Shown: piece by piece, positions 1 to 8,191 of the stretch
Numbering within the stretch: position 1 is the stretch's first letter
Layout: every line of letters begins with the position of its first letter
Origin: Gammaproteobacteria bacterium
GTDB lineage: Bacteria; Pseudomonadota; Gammaproteobacteria; Xanthomonadales; SZUA-36
Assembly: GCA_030426265.1 (NCBI GenBank)
Contig: JAUHYP010000004.1
Location: 62,001 to 126,000 of the forward strand
Direction: 5' to 3'
DNA: 64,000 nucleotides
The notes under the pieces: generated by a model
What the model was told of the DNA's origin: nothing
Databases searched by the model: none
What the model saw: the letters and a program-made list of their open reading frames with translations, nothing else
Program-made: the position numbers and the translations under genes

Positions 1-1
1 C

Positions 2-466
2 GGCTATGACATTCCCTGGCTGTTTGGCTGCTACAACGACCTGGAGGCCTTCCAGGACAGCTACGTGTGCCATGAGCGGTTCATCGGCAAATCCGCCGAC
101 CCCATGCTCAAGCACCTGGGCTGGCATCGCAAACACCTTTTGTCGGTATTGCTCACGGTGCCGGCGGATCACCCCGAGGCGCGGGACCGCATGATGACCA
201 CCGACGAGGTGCCCGACTCGGTCGTGGGGTACGACGTCGCTTTGCCGAAGGATGCCGTGAAGCGGGTGCACGATACCCTGATGCCCATGATGCGGGCACG
301 CTACCCGGAGTGGGTCGCGCACTTCACCGTCTGGCTGTACCGCCTGGATGCGATGATGCGGCAAACCCCGCAGATGGCGGAAAAGCTGAGCCGGATCAGC
401 GCCCGGCGCAGCCGACCCGGGCCGCTATCGGCCCGGATCGATCACTGGCAAGCGCGCTTTCTGTAG
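2..466 (+). CDS. Hypothetical protein, C-terminal fragment (5' end outside window)
   Basis: The reading frame is open from base 2, upstream of the first ATG at 65, so the gene starts before the window and only the last 154 or so residues are seen. The fragment is rich in Trp, His, Met and Arg, has no transmembrane segment, and ends in a basic tail. I do not recognise the family. It converges on the IPTL-CTERM gene, with only 20 bases between the two stops. The frame is probably real because it is open from the window edge and the next gene is packed tightly against it, but no function can be given. Confidence 0.6.
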   Translation, partial: GYDIPWLFGCYNDLEAFQDSYVCHERFIGKSADPMLKHLGWHRKHLLSVLLTVPADHPEARDRMMTTDEVPDSVVGYDVALPKDAVKRVHDTLMPMMRARYPEWVAHFTVWLYRLDAMMRQTPQMAEKLSRISARRSRPGPLSARIDHWQARFL

Positions 467-486
467 CTGGCCCGCCAGGGCTCAAC

Positions 487-1149
487 TCAATTCGAATGTT
501 TGCGCCGGTTCAGGGACGAAACACCCAGAAAGCCAAGCAGCAGGGCCATCAACAGGATGCTCCATTGTGACAGCGTGGGCACCGGGGTCGGGGGAGGGCC
601 TGGAGGTGCGGCGTTCACATCCTGTGTTTCCAGGCGGATGGCAGGCATCACGGAGTTGCCGGTGTTACCGGCGGAAGTGCCGTCGATGACCTCAAAACCG
701 TCCTGGGTGAACGTCACGTTGCCGTTGTTGTAGAAGAAGTTCTGGTTTCCGGTGCCTGGGAACGAGAACTCGATGTGGTAGATCGAGCCCGCAGTGAATG
801 GGATGTTCGGTATGGGAAAGTCGATCCATTCCAGGCCCGAGGTCGTGACGGTCGCGCTTCCGCTGGCCAGGATGGTTTCCCCGGTCTCGACGTCGCCATT
901 GACGGTCAGCACTTCCGAGACCTTGTAGGACAAGGTCATCCCCGTCAGGTCGTGGAACAGGCCGACCGATGTGATGATCTCGGTGCCCGTCGCCTGGAAT
1001 ACGACGCCTCGGCCTGAGTTCCAGCCGTCGTTGGAATTGGTAGTGAATACCGATCCGGTTGGGTCGTTCGGTGGGACGAATTCGATCACAGCGGCGTGCG
1101 CCGAGTGCGCGAACAGGACAAGCGCCAGGGCCAGAAACTTCCTGATCAT
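487..1149 (-). CDS. Secreted protein with IPTL-CTERM-type sorting tail
   Basis: A 220-residue exported protein. Residues 1-20 form a signal peptide (MIRKFLALALVLFAHSAHA). The middle, about 20-180, is a beta-rich domain with alternating Thr, Ser, Gly and aromatic residues and no recognisable catalytic motif. The C-terminus has the tripartite sorting layout: VPTLSQW motif, hydrophobic helix, then a basic RRK tail. IPTL-CTERM tails are thought to be processed by an exosortase-type enzyme (XrtH family). No such enzyme is in this window. It is likely a surface or cell-envelope protein. The giant protein at 50674-59049 carries a similar tail. Confidence 0.85.
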   Translation of the reverse strand: MIRKFLALALVLFAHSAHAAVIEFVPPNDPTGSVFTTNSNDGWNSGRGVVFQATGTEIITSVGLFHDLTGMTLSYKVSEVLTVNGDVETGETILASGSATVTTSGLEWIDFPIPNIPFTAGSIYHIEFSFPGTGNQNFFYNNGNVTFTQDGFEVIDGTSAGNTGNSVMPAIRLETQDVNAAPPGPPPTPVPTLSQWSILLMALLLGFLGVSSLNRRKHSN

Positions 1150-1246
1150 TATTTTTTTTCCCCTTGTTGTTCAGTGAGCGTTCAATCGTTATGAACGCAT
1201 TCTTGTTGTTGGACGGACCGATAGCAGCGGCCAACGATAGCAGATT

Positions 1247-1852
1247 TCAACCAGGCGAGGGGTCGGGATTTCTTCGGCCGAACAGTTTTAGCCCAAACAG
1301 CACCACGGCCACCAGCAGGCCGATGACCAGGATCGGAATCAGTACGGCAAAGACGGTGGTCAGAACCGAGGCGAACAGTTCCAACGTGGCCACCAGGGGG
1401 TTGCCGAAGCCGCCGGTCGTGGCCGAGGAGGTGCCGCGCGCGAGAACCGTGGTGGCCTGGACCAGTCCACTGGACCCGCCGCCGGCGATGATCGCCGCGG
1501 CCCACTTCATGGCCCCGTCACCGAACACTTCGGGCATCAGCGCGCCACTGAGCATCGTGCCGGCCACGATGGCGGCGGGGCTGGCGATCGTGTCCAGCAG
1601 GTTGTCCACCCACGGTACGTAGAACCCGCCGATCTCGACCACCATCGCCACGCCCAACCCCACGGTGACCATGGGCTGGCCGAGCCAGGCCATGTCATCG
1701 CCGACCAGGGCCTGCAGCACGGTGTCCAGTCCGAAAGGCATCTCCACGCCGGAATTCAGGCACAGGCTGACAAGGAACAGCGGCACGAACACCCGGAAGC
1801 CGCAGGCCGCAGCCAGGCCGATTCCGGTCAGCAGGGCGATGAAGATGTCCAT
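1247..1852 (-). CDS. DUF4126 family integral membrane protein
   Basis: A 201-residue hydrophobic protein with about five to six membrane segments. The N-terminal segment with a Gly/Ala-rich turn and FRVFVPLF-like sequence, and the glycine-rich loop near AAIIAGGGSSGLVQA, are typical of the DUF4126 family of unknown function. I prefer the ATG at 1852 over the track start at 1879, because MDIFIALLTG begins directly with the first membrane helix whereas the extra nine residues are polar and atypical. The tail after the last helix is short and basic. It lies on the same strand as the IPTL-CTERM gene but is separated from it by about 100 bases. Confidence 0.8.
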   Translation of the reverse strand: MDIFIALLTGIGLAAACGFRVFVPLFLVSLCLNSGVEMPFGLDTVLQALVGDDMAWLGQPMVTVGLGVAMVVEIGGFYVPWVDNLLDTIASPAAIVAGTMLSGALMPEVFGDGAMKWAAAIIAGGGSSGLVQATTVLARGTSSATTGGFGNPLVATLELFASVLTTVFAVLIPILVIGLLVAVVLFGLKLFGRRNPDPSPG

Positions 1853-1951
1853 GGGGCAATCCGTACGGAATTGCGACAAGAATAGCCCAATCCGAGCCTG
1901 GCCGGCGTCTAGCCGGCACAGGCGGTCCTGTTCGGGACGGTAGGCGTTTGG

Positions 1952-2374
1952 TCAGTCGTCGAACGAGCTGAGCAGGATGGCGCCATCGAATCCATCGATG
2001 ACCAGGTCGACATGGTGACCGTCGGGATCGACAGCTTCCGCTTCCCAGACAGCATCGTCGAGATCGAGGTCATGCACGTTCGTGTACCCGCTCGCTTCGA
2101 GGGTGGCGCGGACTGTGTCGGCATTCATCACCGGTGTCCCCGAGTGCTTGTCGAGGATGGCGCCGGTCGCGGGAACGATGTGGAGATCATAGTGACGGCC
2201 ATTCTCTCCCTGAACCTCGGCTTCCCAGAGTCCGTCGTCGAGTTCGATCTCGCGAATGCCTGTGTAGCCCGCTGCGGCGAGTGCATCGAGCACCTGGTCG
2301 GCTGAATCGACCGGCTGCTGGGCGAAGGAAGCCGCGCTGGCGGCAAGGATCATGACGGCTGCATACTCTTTCAT
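1952..2374 (-). CDS. Secreted protein with two PepSY-like repeats
   Basis: A 140-residue acidic protein with a signal peptide (cleavage near ASFA-QQ, residue 18). The mature part is two tandem PepSY-like units. Unit one runs about 25-78 (DQVLDALAAAGY ... ELDDGLWEAEV). Unit two runs about 83-138 (DTVRATLEASGY ... DLDDAVWEAEA). Both keep the helix, the LDDxxWEAE strand and a DxxxGAIL turn. PepSY domains are extracytoplasmic modules often linked to peptidases or sensor systems. It is divergent from a single-PepSY gene that leads a two-component operon, sharing an intergenic region of about 125 bases, so the two PepSY proteins may be co-regulated. That regulatory link is inference. Confidence 0.85.
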   Translation of the reverse strand: MKEYAAVMILAASAASFAQQPVDSADQVLDALAAAGYTGIREIELDDGLWEAEVQGENGRHYDLHIVPATGAILDKHSGTPVMNADTVRATLEASGYTNVHDLDLDDAVWEAEAVDPDGHHVDLVIDGFDGAILLSSFDD

Positions 2375-2501
2375 CGATTGGCTCCTGTAGGGATGGGTTT
2401 AGGAGTGTTCGCTCCGGGTACCCACTCTACGGACGTGGGTTAACCCCAGCATGAGGACGGCATTCATGAATTGTTTAATGAACCAGCGGCATAATCGGGC
2501 G

Positions 2502-2807
2502 ATGCGCTGTCTCCTCGCCATGTGTTGCTCAGCCGTCGTTGCCCTGGTCGCGCTGACGTCCCCGTTCCACGAGGCATTGGCTGACGATGATGCTGATCGC
2601 GCCCGTGAAGGCGTCGAGTCCGGGCTTTACGTCCCCCTGGAAGACATTGTCCGCTCGGCAAGGCTTCGCTATCCCGGTCGGGTCGTGGAAGTCGAACTCG
2701 ATGACGACGAATACGAGATCGAAATTCTCCAGGAAGACGGGACGAAAATTGAACTCGAGTACGACGCGCGCACGGGTGAGTTGCTCGAAGCTGACGTGGA
2801 TGACTGA
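2502..2807 (+). CDS. Secreted PepSY domain protein, first gene of a two-component operon
   Basis: A 101-residue protein from the ATG at 2502, chosen because the signal peptide (MRCLLAMCCSAVVALVAL, cleavage near EALA-DD) then begins at once. The track start at 2451 adds 17 unlikely residues. The mature protein is strongly acidic and holds one PepSY-like unit: ARLRYPGRVVEVELDDDEYEIEI, then a YDARTGELLE turn. The stop is two bases before the GTG of the response regulator, so translation is almost certainly coupled. Small PepSY proteins encoded next to PhoPQ-like systems are a recurrent arrangement. A role as accessory sensor or modulator of the kinase is plausible but inferred. Confidence 0.82.
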   Translation: MRCLLAMCCSAVVALVALTSPFHEALADDDADRAREGVESGLYVPLEDIVRSARLRYPGRVVEVELDDDEYEIEILQEDGTKIELEYDARTGELLEADVDD

Positions 2808-2809
2808 CG

Positions 2810-3475
2810 GTGCGTCTCCTGCTGGTCGAGGATGACGGCGCGCTCGCGCAGCAACTCAAAGCGGCACTCACCGAGGCGGGTTTCGTGGTGGACGTCGCGT
2901 CTGATGGCATCGACGCCGAGTTTCGTGGGCAAACGGAGGCGTACGATGCCATCGTCCTCGACCTCGGCTTGCCCGGGATGGATGGATTGTCTGTACTGCA
3001 CCGGTGGCGCGACGCGAACCGTGATGTTCCGGTGCTCATTCTGACGGCACGCAACCGGTTTCACGACAAGCTTTCCGGATTCAATGCCGGTGCCGATGAC
3101 TTCCTCAGCAAACCCTTCCATACGGAGGAACTGCTGCTGCGCCTTCGTGCCCTGATTCGTCGCAGCACTGGGCATGCGGCGCCTGTGCTTGTCTGTGGCG
3201 CATTGAGCCTGGACGTTAACGCGACGAAATTCAGCCTCGATGGTGAGTCGCTTGCGCTCACCGCGCAAGAGCACCGCATTCTTGCCTATTTGCTGCATCA
3301 CGCAGGGAGAGTGGTGTCGCGAACGGAACTCGGGGAACACGTCTACGATGTCGGTTATGACCCCGATTCGAACGTGATCGATGTGATGATCGGCCGAATC
3401 CGGCGAAAGCTCTGTCCGCATGAGTTGCTGAAGACGCGACGTGGGCAGGGTTTCATCCTGCAGGCAGCCGACTGA
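2810..3475 (+). CDS. OmpR/PhoP-family response regulator
   Basis: A 221-residue DNA-binding response regulator starting at a GTG. Receiver domain, residues 1-115: acidic pocket E7/D8/D9, phosphoacceptor D51 in IVLDLGLPGMDG, Thr near LILTA, and Lys in LSKPFH. Winged-helix output domain, about 125-220: FSLDGESLALTAQEHRILAYLLHHAG, then DVMIGRIRRKL and the RGQGF wing. The closest general type is the PhoP/QseB/BasR subgroup. The stop codon directly abuts the start of the histidine kinase (zero spacing). The kinase is its obvious phosphodonor. Targets are unknown; autoregulation of the PepSY-led operon is likely but not shown. Confidence 0.96.
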   Translation: MRLLLVEDDGALAQQLKAALTEAGFVVDVASDGIDAEFRGQTEAYDAIVLDLGLPGMDGLSVLHRWRDANRDVPVLILTARNRFHDKLSGFNAGADDFLSKPFHTEELLLRLRALIRRSTGHAAPVLVCGALSLDVNATKFSLDGESLALTAQEHRILAYLLHHAGRVVSRTELGEHVYDVGYDPDSNVIDVMIGRIRRKLCPHELLKTRRGQGFILQAAD

Positions 3476-4855
3476 ATGGTCGCCAGGACCGAGTCCCTGC
3501 GGGCACGACTCTGGTTGTCCGGCCTGGTGGGTACCATGGCTGCATCGGTCGCCGTAGCAGCCTTGTTGGGCGCAGCGTTTGAACGCAGTGTGCTTGGGCA
3601 TTTCGACCGGCGCCTGGCGGATGAGCTCTTGACCCTGGCGGGCCTCGTGACCTCTGATGCCGGTGGCGTGGCGCGCATGCGCGGCGAACCCCTCGATACC
3701 CGTTATGCGCGGGCGCTGTCAGGGCACTACTGGTGGGTCGAAACGGCAGGTCAGGACTATCGATCGCGCTCGCTCTGGGATTCCGACCTGGCGCTGTCCG
3801 TGGACTCCGGAGCGACCGGGCGACTCCACTTTCAATCGATGACCGGCCCATTGTCACAGTCATTGCGAGTGGCATCACAGGAAATCCGGCTGCCGAACGT
3901 CCTGCAGCCCGTGACCATTGGGGTGGCCGGCGACGCCACTGCCACCCTGGCCGAGATCGCACGCTTTCGGTGGATGGCAGGGATTGCCGGCGCCCTGGTC
4001 GCCGCAGCCCTGTTGCTGGTGTTCCTGGTACAGGTAGCCTTTGGCCTGCGGCCGTTGCGGGAGATCACCCAGACCCTCGAAGCCTTGCGCAACGGACAGG
4101 CGCATGAAGTCGAAACGGACCGCTTTCCAGGCGAGATCCGTCCGCTCGCCGAGGAGCTCAATGCCGTCCTCGCGCACAACGAACGCATGGTCGCCCGCGC
4201 CCGCGCCGGAGTCGGGGATCTCGCGCATGCGTTGAAGACGCCGCTGTCGGTGCTGTTGGCGTCCGCCCAGCGGGGCGATTCTGCACTGCCTGCAACGGTC
4301 GACAACCAGGTCCGCCGCATGCGGCAGGACATCGACCGCCATCTTGCGATCAGCGTTCCGGCGGACCGGCAAAGCCGCACGAACCTGGCCGTTGTCGTCG
4401 ATTCGCTGGTGCGCATGCTGTCCTCGGTGTACGCCGATCGAGGGATTCGGTTTCAAGGCGAGGTCAACCCGTCGCTCGAGTTTCACGGCGGTCACGCCGA
4501 CCTCGAGGACATGCTGGGCAACCTGCTGGACAACGCCTGCAAGTGGGCGCACGGCCGAGTGTCGATCGTGGCGGACGTGGCTGGGGACTTGCTTCGTCTC
4601 TCGGTACTGGATGATGGTCCTGGTATCCCGGGCTCGGAAAAGGACGCTGCGCTTCGCCGCGGCCAACGACTGGATGAATCGACACCGGGGTCCGGGCTGG
4701 GCCTCTCAATCGTTGTTGCGCTGGCCGAGAGTTATGGCGGCAGGTTGATCCTGGAAACACCAGATCGCGGCGGGCTGTCGGCGACACTGGAGCTGCCGGG
4801 GGCGCTGGCGCCTCCGGACCGGAGGGTACCGAAGCGGCACAGGTTCATTGACTGA
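3476..4855 (+). CDS. Sensor histidine kinase (PhoQ/QseC-like)
   Basis: A 459-residue inner-membrane kinase. TM1 is about 12-35. A periplasmic sensor region of about 130 residues follows, then TM2 at about 165-190 and a HAMP linker at 190-240. The dimerisation domain has H251 in LAHALKTPLSVL as the autophosphorylation site. The ATPase domain has an N-box (NLLDNACKWA, about 348), G1 (LDDGPGIPG) and G2 (GSGLGLSIV, about 405). The AHALKTPL form of the H-box is typical of PhoQ-type kinases. It is encoded immediately after its regulator. The signal is unknown; two neighbouring acidic PepSY proteins are candidate periplasmic partners, by inference. Confidence 0.96.
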   Translation: MVARTESLRARLWLSGLVGTMAASVAVAALLGAAFERSVLGHFDRRLADELLTLAGLVTSDAGGVARMRGEPLDTRYARALSGHYWWVETAGQDYRSRSLWDSDLALSVDSGATGRLHFQSMTGPLSQSLRVASQEIRLPNVLQPVTIGVAGDATATLAEIARFRWMAGIAGALVAAALLLVFLVQVAFGLRPLREITQTLEALRNGQAHEVETDRFPGEIRPLAEELNAVLAHNERMVARARAGVGDLAHALKTPLSVLLASAQRGDSALPATVDNQVRRMRQDIDRHLAISVPADRQSRTNLAVVVDSLVRMLSSVYADRGIRFQGEVNPSLEFHGGHADLEDMLGNLLDNACKWAHGRVSIVADVAGDLLRLSVLDDGPGIPGSEKDAALRRGQRLDESTPGSGLGLSIVVALAESYGGRLILETPDRGGLSATLELPGALAPPDRRVPKRHRFID

Positions 4856-4955
4856 GCCGCTTTGACATCGTCACCGGTGCAAACCGACCACGGCGAGCTA
4901 GAGTCTCGTATAGAACCTCATCAACACCGTGACCCGGTTCCCGGAGAGACTGACC

Positions 4956-6188
4956 ATGCAGGAAGTCGATGTCGTCATCATGGGCGCGGGCTCGGCCGGG
5001 CTCGCTGCCGCCCACCAGTTGCGTGCTGACGGGCGCTCGGTCCGGGTGCTCGAGGCCATGGATCGGATCGGGGGGCGCGCCTGGACCAGCACCGAGCCCT
5101 TCGGCATCCCGTTCGACATCGGCTGCGCCTGGCTGCACGCGGCTGATCGCAACCCCTACTACCCCGAGGCCCAGGCTGCCGGCTGGACCCTGTTCCACCA
5201 CGACATGGGTGTCGATCACCTGTATTTCGGCGGCCGCAAGGCCAGCGAGGCCGAGATCGAAGCGATGAAGGCTTCGGATGGCGAGCTGCAGGCCCTGATC
5301 GAAGCGCATTCGGGGGAAGGCGACCAACTCTCCGCGTTGCTGAAGGATTCCCCCTCCCTACGCGCGGCAATGACCTTTTCCGGGCCAATGGACTTCGGCC
5401 AGGACGACGACGAGATCTCCATCGCCGACTTCAAGGCCGCGGCGGACCTCGATCCGAACTACTTCACGAAGGAGGGCTTCGGCGCGCTCGTGGCGCGGTT
5501 CGGCGCAGAGGTCGAGGTCGAGCTGTCCACGCCCGTGCGCAACATCCGCTGGGGCGGGCAGGGCGTGACGGTCGGCACCGACCGCGGCTCGATCCGGGCC
5601 CGGGCGGTGATCGTCACCGCCTCGCCGGCCGTGCTGGCCTTCGAGGAGGTGGAGTTCCTGCCGCAGTTGCCGGTTCAGACCATGGAGGCGCTGTTCGACC
5701 TGCCGATGGGCATGCTGACCAAGATTCCCATCGAGATCAGTGGCGGGCGCTTCGGCCTGAAGCCCTTCGACGATCTGCTGGTCAAGAACCACGCGCGCCA
5801 CGACATCTTCTTTCTCTGTTTTCCCTTCGACACCGACCTGATGGTGGGTTTCGTCGGCGGGGATTTCGCCTGGGAGATGGAGGCCGCCGGGACCGAGGCG
5901 GGTGTCGACTACGTGACGCACCAGTTGTGCAACCTGTTCGGCAACGACCTGCGCAAGTACGTCGGCCGATCGACGATGACGAACTGGAGCGGTGAGCGCT
6001 ATGTGCGTGGCGCTTACGCCGCCGCGCGGCCCGGCCGGGCGGCCGCCCGCCAGGTGTTGATGCAACCGGTGGCGGACCGCATCTGGTTCGCCGGCGAACA
6101 CCTCGCAGGCCCTCTGATCCAGACCTGCGGCGGCGCGAGACTGTCCGGCGAGTCGGTGGCCAGGGAGGTGCACGCGGCCCTGGGGTAG
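4956..6188 (+). CDS. Flavin-containing amine oxidase family FAD-dependent oxidoreductase
   Basis: A 410-residue flavoprotein. The ATG at 4956 is preferred because it follows a GGAGAG site and places the Rossmann motif (VVIMGAGSAGLAAAHQL) at the N-terminus, as in the family. Other marks are the GGRAWT motif about 30 residues later and the C-terminal FAD segment IWFAGEHLAG with a GARLSGESVA helix. Such enzymes oxidise amines, amino acids or polyenes using FAD. The substrate cannot be read from the sequence. There is no signal peptide, so it is cytoplasmic. It stands alone between the kinase operon and the M1-like peptidase gene, with gaps of about 100 bases on each side. Confidence 0.93.
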   Translation: MQEVDVVIMGAGSAGLAAAHQLRADGRSVRVLEAMDRIGGRAWTSTEPFGIPFDIGCAWLHAADRNPYYPEAQAAGWTLFHHDMGVDHLYFGGRKASEAEIEAMKASDGELQALIEAHSGEGDQLSALLKDSPSLRAAMTFSGPMDFGQDDDEISIADFKAAADLDPNYFTKEGFGALVARFGAEVEVELSTPVRNIRWGGQGVTVGTDRGSIRARAVIVTASPAVLAFEEVEFLPQLPVQTMEALFDLPMGMLTKIPIEISGGRFGLKPFDDLLVKNHARHDIFFLCFPFDTDLMVGFVGGDFAWEMEAAGTEAGVDYVTHQLCNLFGNDLRKYVGRSTMTNWSGERYVRGAYAAARPGRAAARQVLMQPVADRIWFAGEHLAGPLIQTCGGARLSGESVAREVHAALG

Positions 6189-6301
6189 GCGTGGGCATGG
6201 CAGCCATTGGGCACCTCGAACCGGAGGCCGGCTTTAAACCCGGAGGACGTTGAAACCGTCACAGGCTTGGAGTCGGCGACGAAGCAGAGGGGCTGCCATT
6301 C

Positions 6302-7555
6302 ATGACATCGATCCGAACGATCCTGTTCGCGGGAACCCTGTTGACCGGTGCCGCGCTGGCCCAGGAATCCCCCGGGGCCGACGCGCCCTACCACTACACC
6401 GGCCAGGTGCGCATCGACCCGCAGAGTGGCCACATCGCCGCCGAATGGGTGATCGAGGTCAACGAGCCGGAACCGCGGGAACGGACCTTCCTCCTGCGCG
6501 ACACCCTGCCCGAGGTGGCTGTGGTGGGCGATGTGGCCGGGTTCACGACGGGGCGCCGTGAGGGCCTGGACGGGTTCCTCGCCGTGACCGTGCAGCTCCC
6601 GGTCGACGTGGCGTCGCCGGTTGTGCGCCTTTCCTACGAGGGCGTACCCATCCCGGTGCCCATGGACAACGACATCAACGGCATCGAGCCGGATCGTGTC
6701 GAACTGAACGTCGACTCCTTCTGGTTTCCCATCGATGCGCGCTTCAGCAAGGAACTCATCGCCGAGGTGCTCGTGCTGATTCCGGGTGATGGCTGGCAGG
6801 CCGTCACCACCGGGGAAGCCGTACCGGTCGAGGGTGGATTTCGACTGGTCAACGCTGACCCGCGCCTGGACATCGCGTTCACCCTGTCCCGTCACTTCCG
6901 GATCACGCAGGCCGAAGGATTCACGCTCTATGACCAGCGTGAATCCGCGGCCGGTACGGACGCCCTGGTCGAGACGGCGGCGTTCTGCCGGGCGTTTCTC
7001 GATCAGCGCTGGGGCCAGGCCGCGCCATTGCCCGCCAGCCGGCTGTTGATCGCCCGCCGCAGCGAGAGCGGCTATGCCCGCGAGAACTACATCGTGTTCA
7101 CCGACATCGCCAACACGCGACCGCCGGAGCTCACGCGGTTCGTCTGCCATGAATTCGCCCATCACTGGGCATCCGGCGGCAAGTTCGACACCGTCGACAA
7201 CTGGATCAATGAAGGGTTTGCCGAAACCCTCGGGATGATGGCCGTGCGCGAACGACTGGGACAGGCGGCCTACGATGCCTTGCAGGACACCATGAAGGAT
7301 CAGGTCGCCGGGCAGTCCCTGCCGCCCATCTGGACGCCGGGCGCCACGGAACGCGGACCCTACCTCGTCAACTACCGCAAGGCCCCGCTGGCCCTGGCCC
7401 GGCTGGAGTCCACCATCGGCCGGGAGCGTTTTCTCGCATTCACCCAGTCGCTGCTGGTCCAACCCGTCAAGACCACGCCGGGTCTGCTGGACACGCTGGA
7501 ATCGGTGGCTGGTACCGAGGCGCGCGCCGGATTCGAGGCCATCCTGGCCGAGTAG
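6302..7555 (+). CDS. Secreted M1-like (gluzincin) metallopeptidase
   Basis: A 417-residue protein with a signal peptide (MTSIRTILFAGTLLTGAALA). The N-terminal half, about 25-200, is a beta-rich domain like the N-terminal saddle of M1 aminopeptidases. The catalytic site has HEFAH at residues 283-287 and the third zinc ligand in NEGFAE. Spacing between the second His and that Glu is 16 residues rather than the usual 18. The typical M1 exopeptidase motif GAMEN is not evident, so the cleavage type is uncertain. It is expected to act in the periplasm or outside the cell. No partner gene is apparent; the next gene begins 114 bases later. Confidence 0.85.
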   Translation: MTSIRTILFAGTLLTGAALAQESPGADAPYHYTGQVRIDPQSGHIAAEWVIEVNEPEPRERTFLLRDTLPEVAVVGDVAGFTTGRREGLDGFLAVTVQLPVDVASPVVRLSYEGVPIPVPMDNDINGIEPDRVELNVDSFWFPIDARFSKELIAEVLVLIPGDGWQAVTTGEAVPVEGGFRLVNADPRLDIAFTLSRHFRITQAEGFTLYDQRESAAGTDALVETAAFCRAFLDQRWGQAAPLPASRLLIARRSESGYARENYIVFTDIANTRPPELTRFVCHEFAHHWASGGKFDTVDNWINEGFAETLGMMAVRERLGQAAYDALQDTMKDQVAGQSLPPIWTPGATERGPYLVNYRKAPLALARLESTIGRERFLAFTQSLLVQPVKTTPGLLDTLESVAGTEARAGFEAILAE

Positions 7556-7669
7556 CTCTCCCCCGGATCACCGGTCCGAGCCGGGTGCCCGGCCGCAATG
7601 ATTCCGCGTGGCTGCCTATACTGAGCGGGAATCGGGAAATTCCTGTTGCAGCAAACCGGGAGGGACATC

Positions 7670-8176
7670 ATGACCCCACGCATCCTTCGAGCGCTGGCCG
7701 GCGCCGCCCTGCTTGCGCCGTTCTGCGCCGCCAGCGGACTTGCCGCGGAAACCGGGACGGCGACCGTGACGCGTGGCGGCACGACGCATACCTTCCTGGT
7801 CATCCAGTGCCTGCGCGACCAGAAAGCCGCCTTTGGCGATGCGATCATCGAGTTCCAGCTCGACGGCGTTCCGGAGGGGACGCCCGCGGAGACCATCGCC
7901 GGTCTGCTCGGAAGTGTCGAAGCCGGTGACAACATCCAGCAGATGATCCTGCCGGTGGTCGAACACGGCCCCATCCTCAGCATCACCCGGGTCAGCGGTG
8001 GTGGCGAGCAGGTCGCCGTGACCGACATGGCCGACCTGATGTGGATCAGTGACGGCAGTCCGATGGACACGGGATCGCGCTTCCTCGACATCGGTGACGG
8101 CGAGGGCGCGCGGGTCTCCGGCAGCGCCACCGCCGCGGGCCAGGCGCTCAGTGTCGAGGCGACCTGTCCCGGTTGA
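7670..8176 (+). CDS. Secreted hypothetical protein
   Basis: A 168-residue protein. The ATG at 7670 follows a GGGAGGG ribosome site and opens a clean signal peptide (ILRALAGAALLAPFCAASGLAA). The mature part is a small beta-rich domain with one Cys in VIQCLRD and one near the C-terminus in EATCPG, which could form a disulfide. The phrase TATVTRGGTTHTF after the signal peptide resembles small periplasmic domains of unknown function. I do not recognise a family. Convergent with the next gene, leaving a 15-base gap. Confidence 0.75.
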   Translation: MTPRILRALAGAALLAPFCAASGLAAETGTATVTRGGTTHTFLVIQCLRDQKAAFGDAIIEFQLDGVPEGTPAETIAGLLGSVEAGDNIQQMILPVVEHGPILSITRVSGGGEQVAVTDMADLMWISDGSPMDTGSRFLDIGDGEGARVSGSATAAGQALSVEATCPG

Positions 8177-8191
8177 GCGGACCTCGATCGC

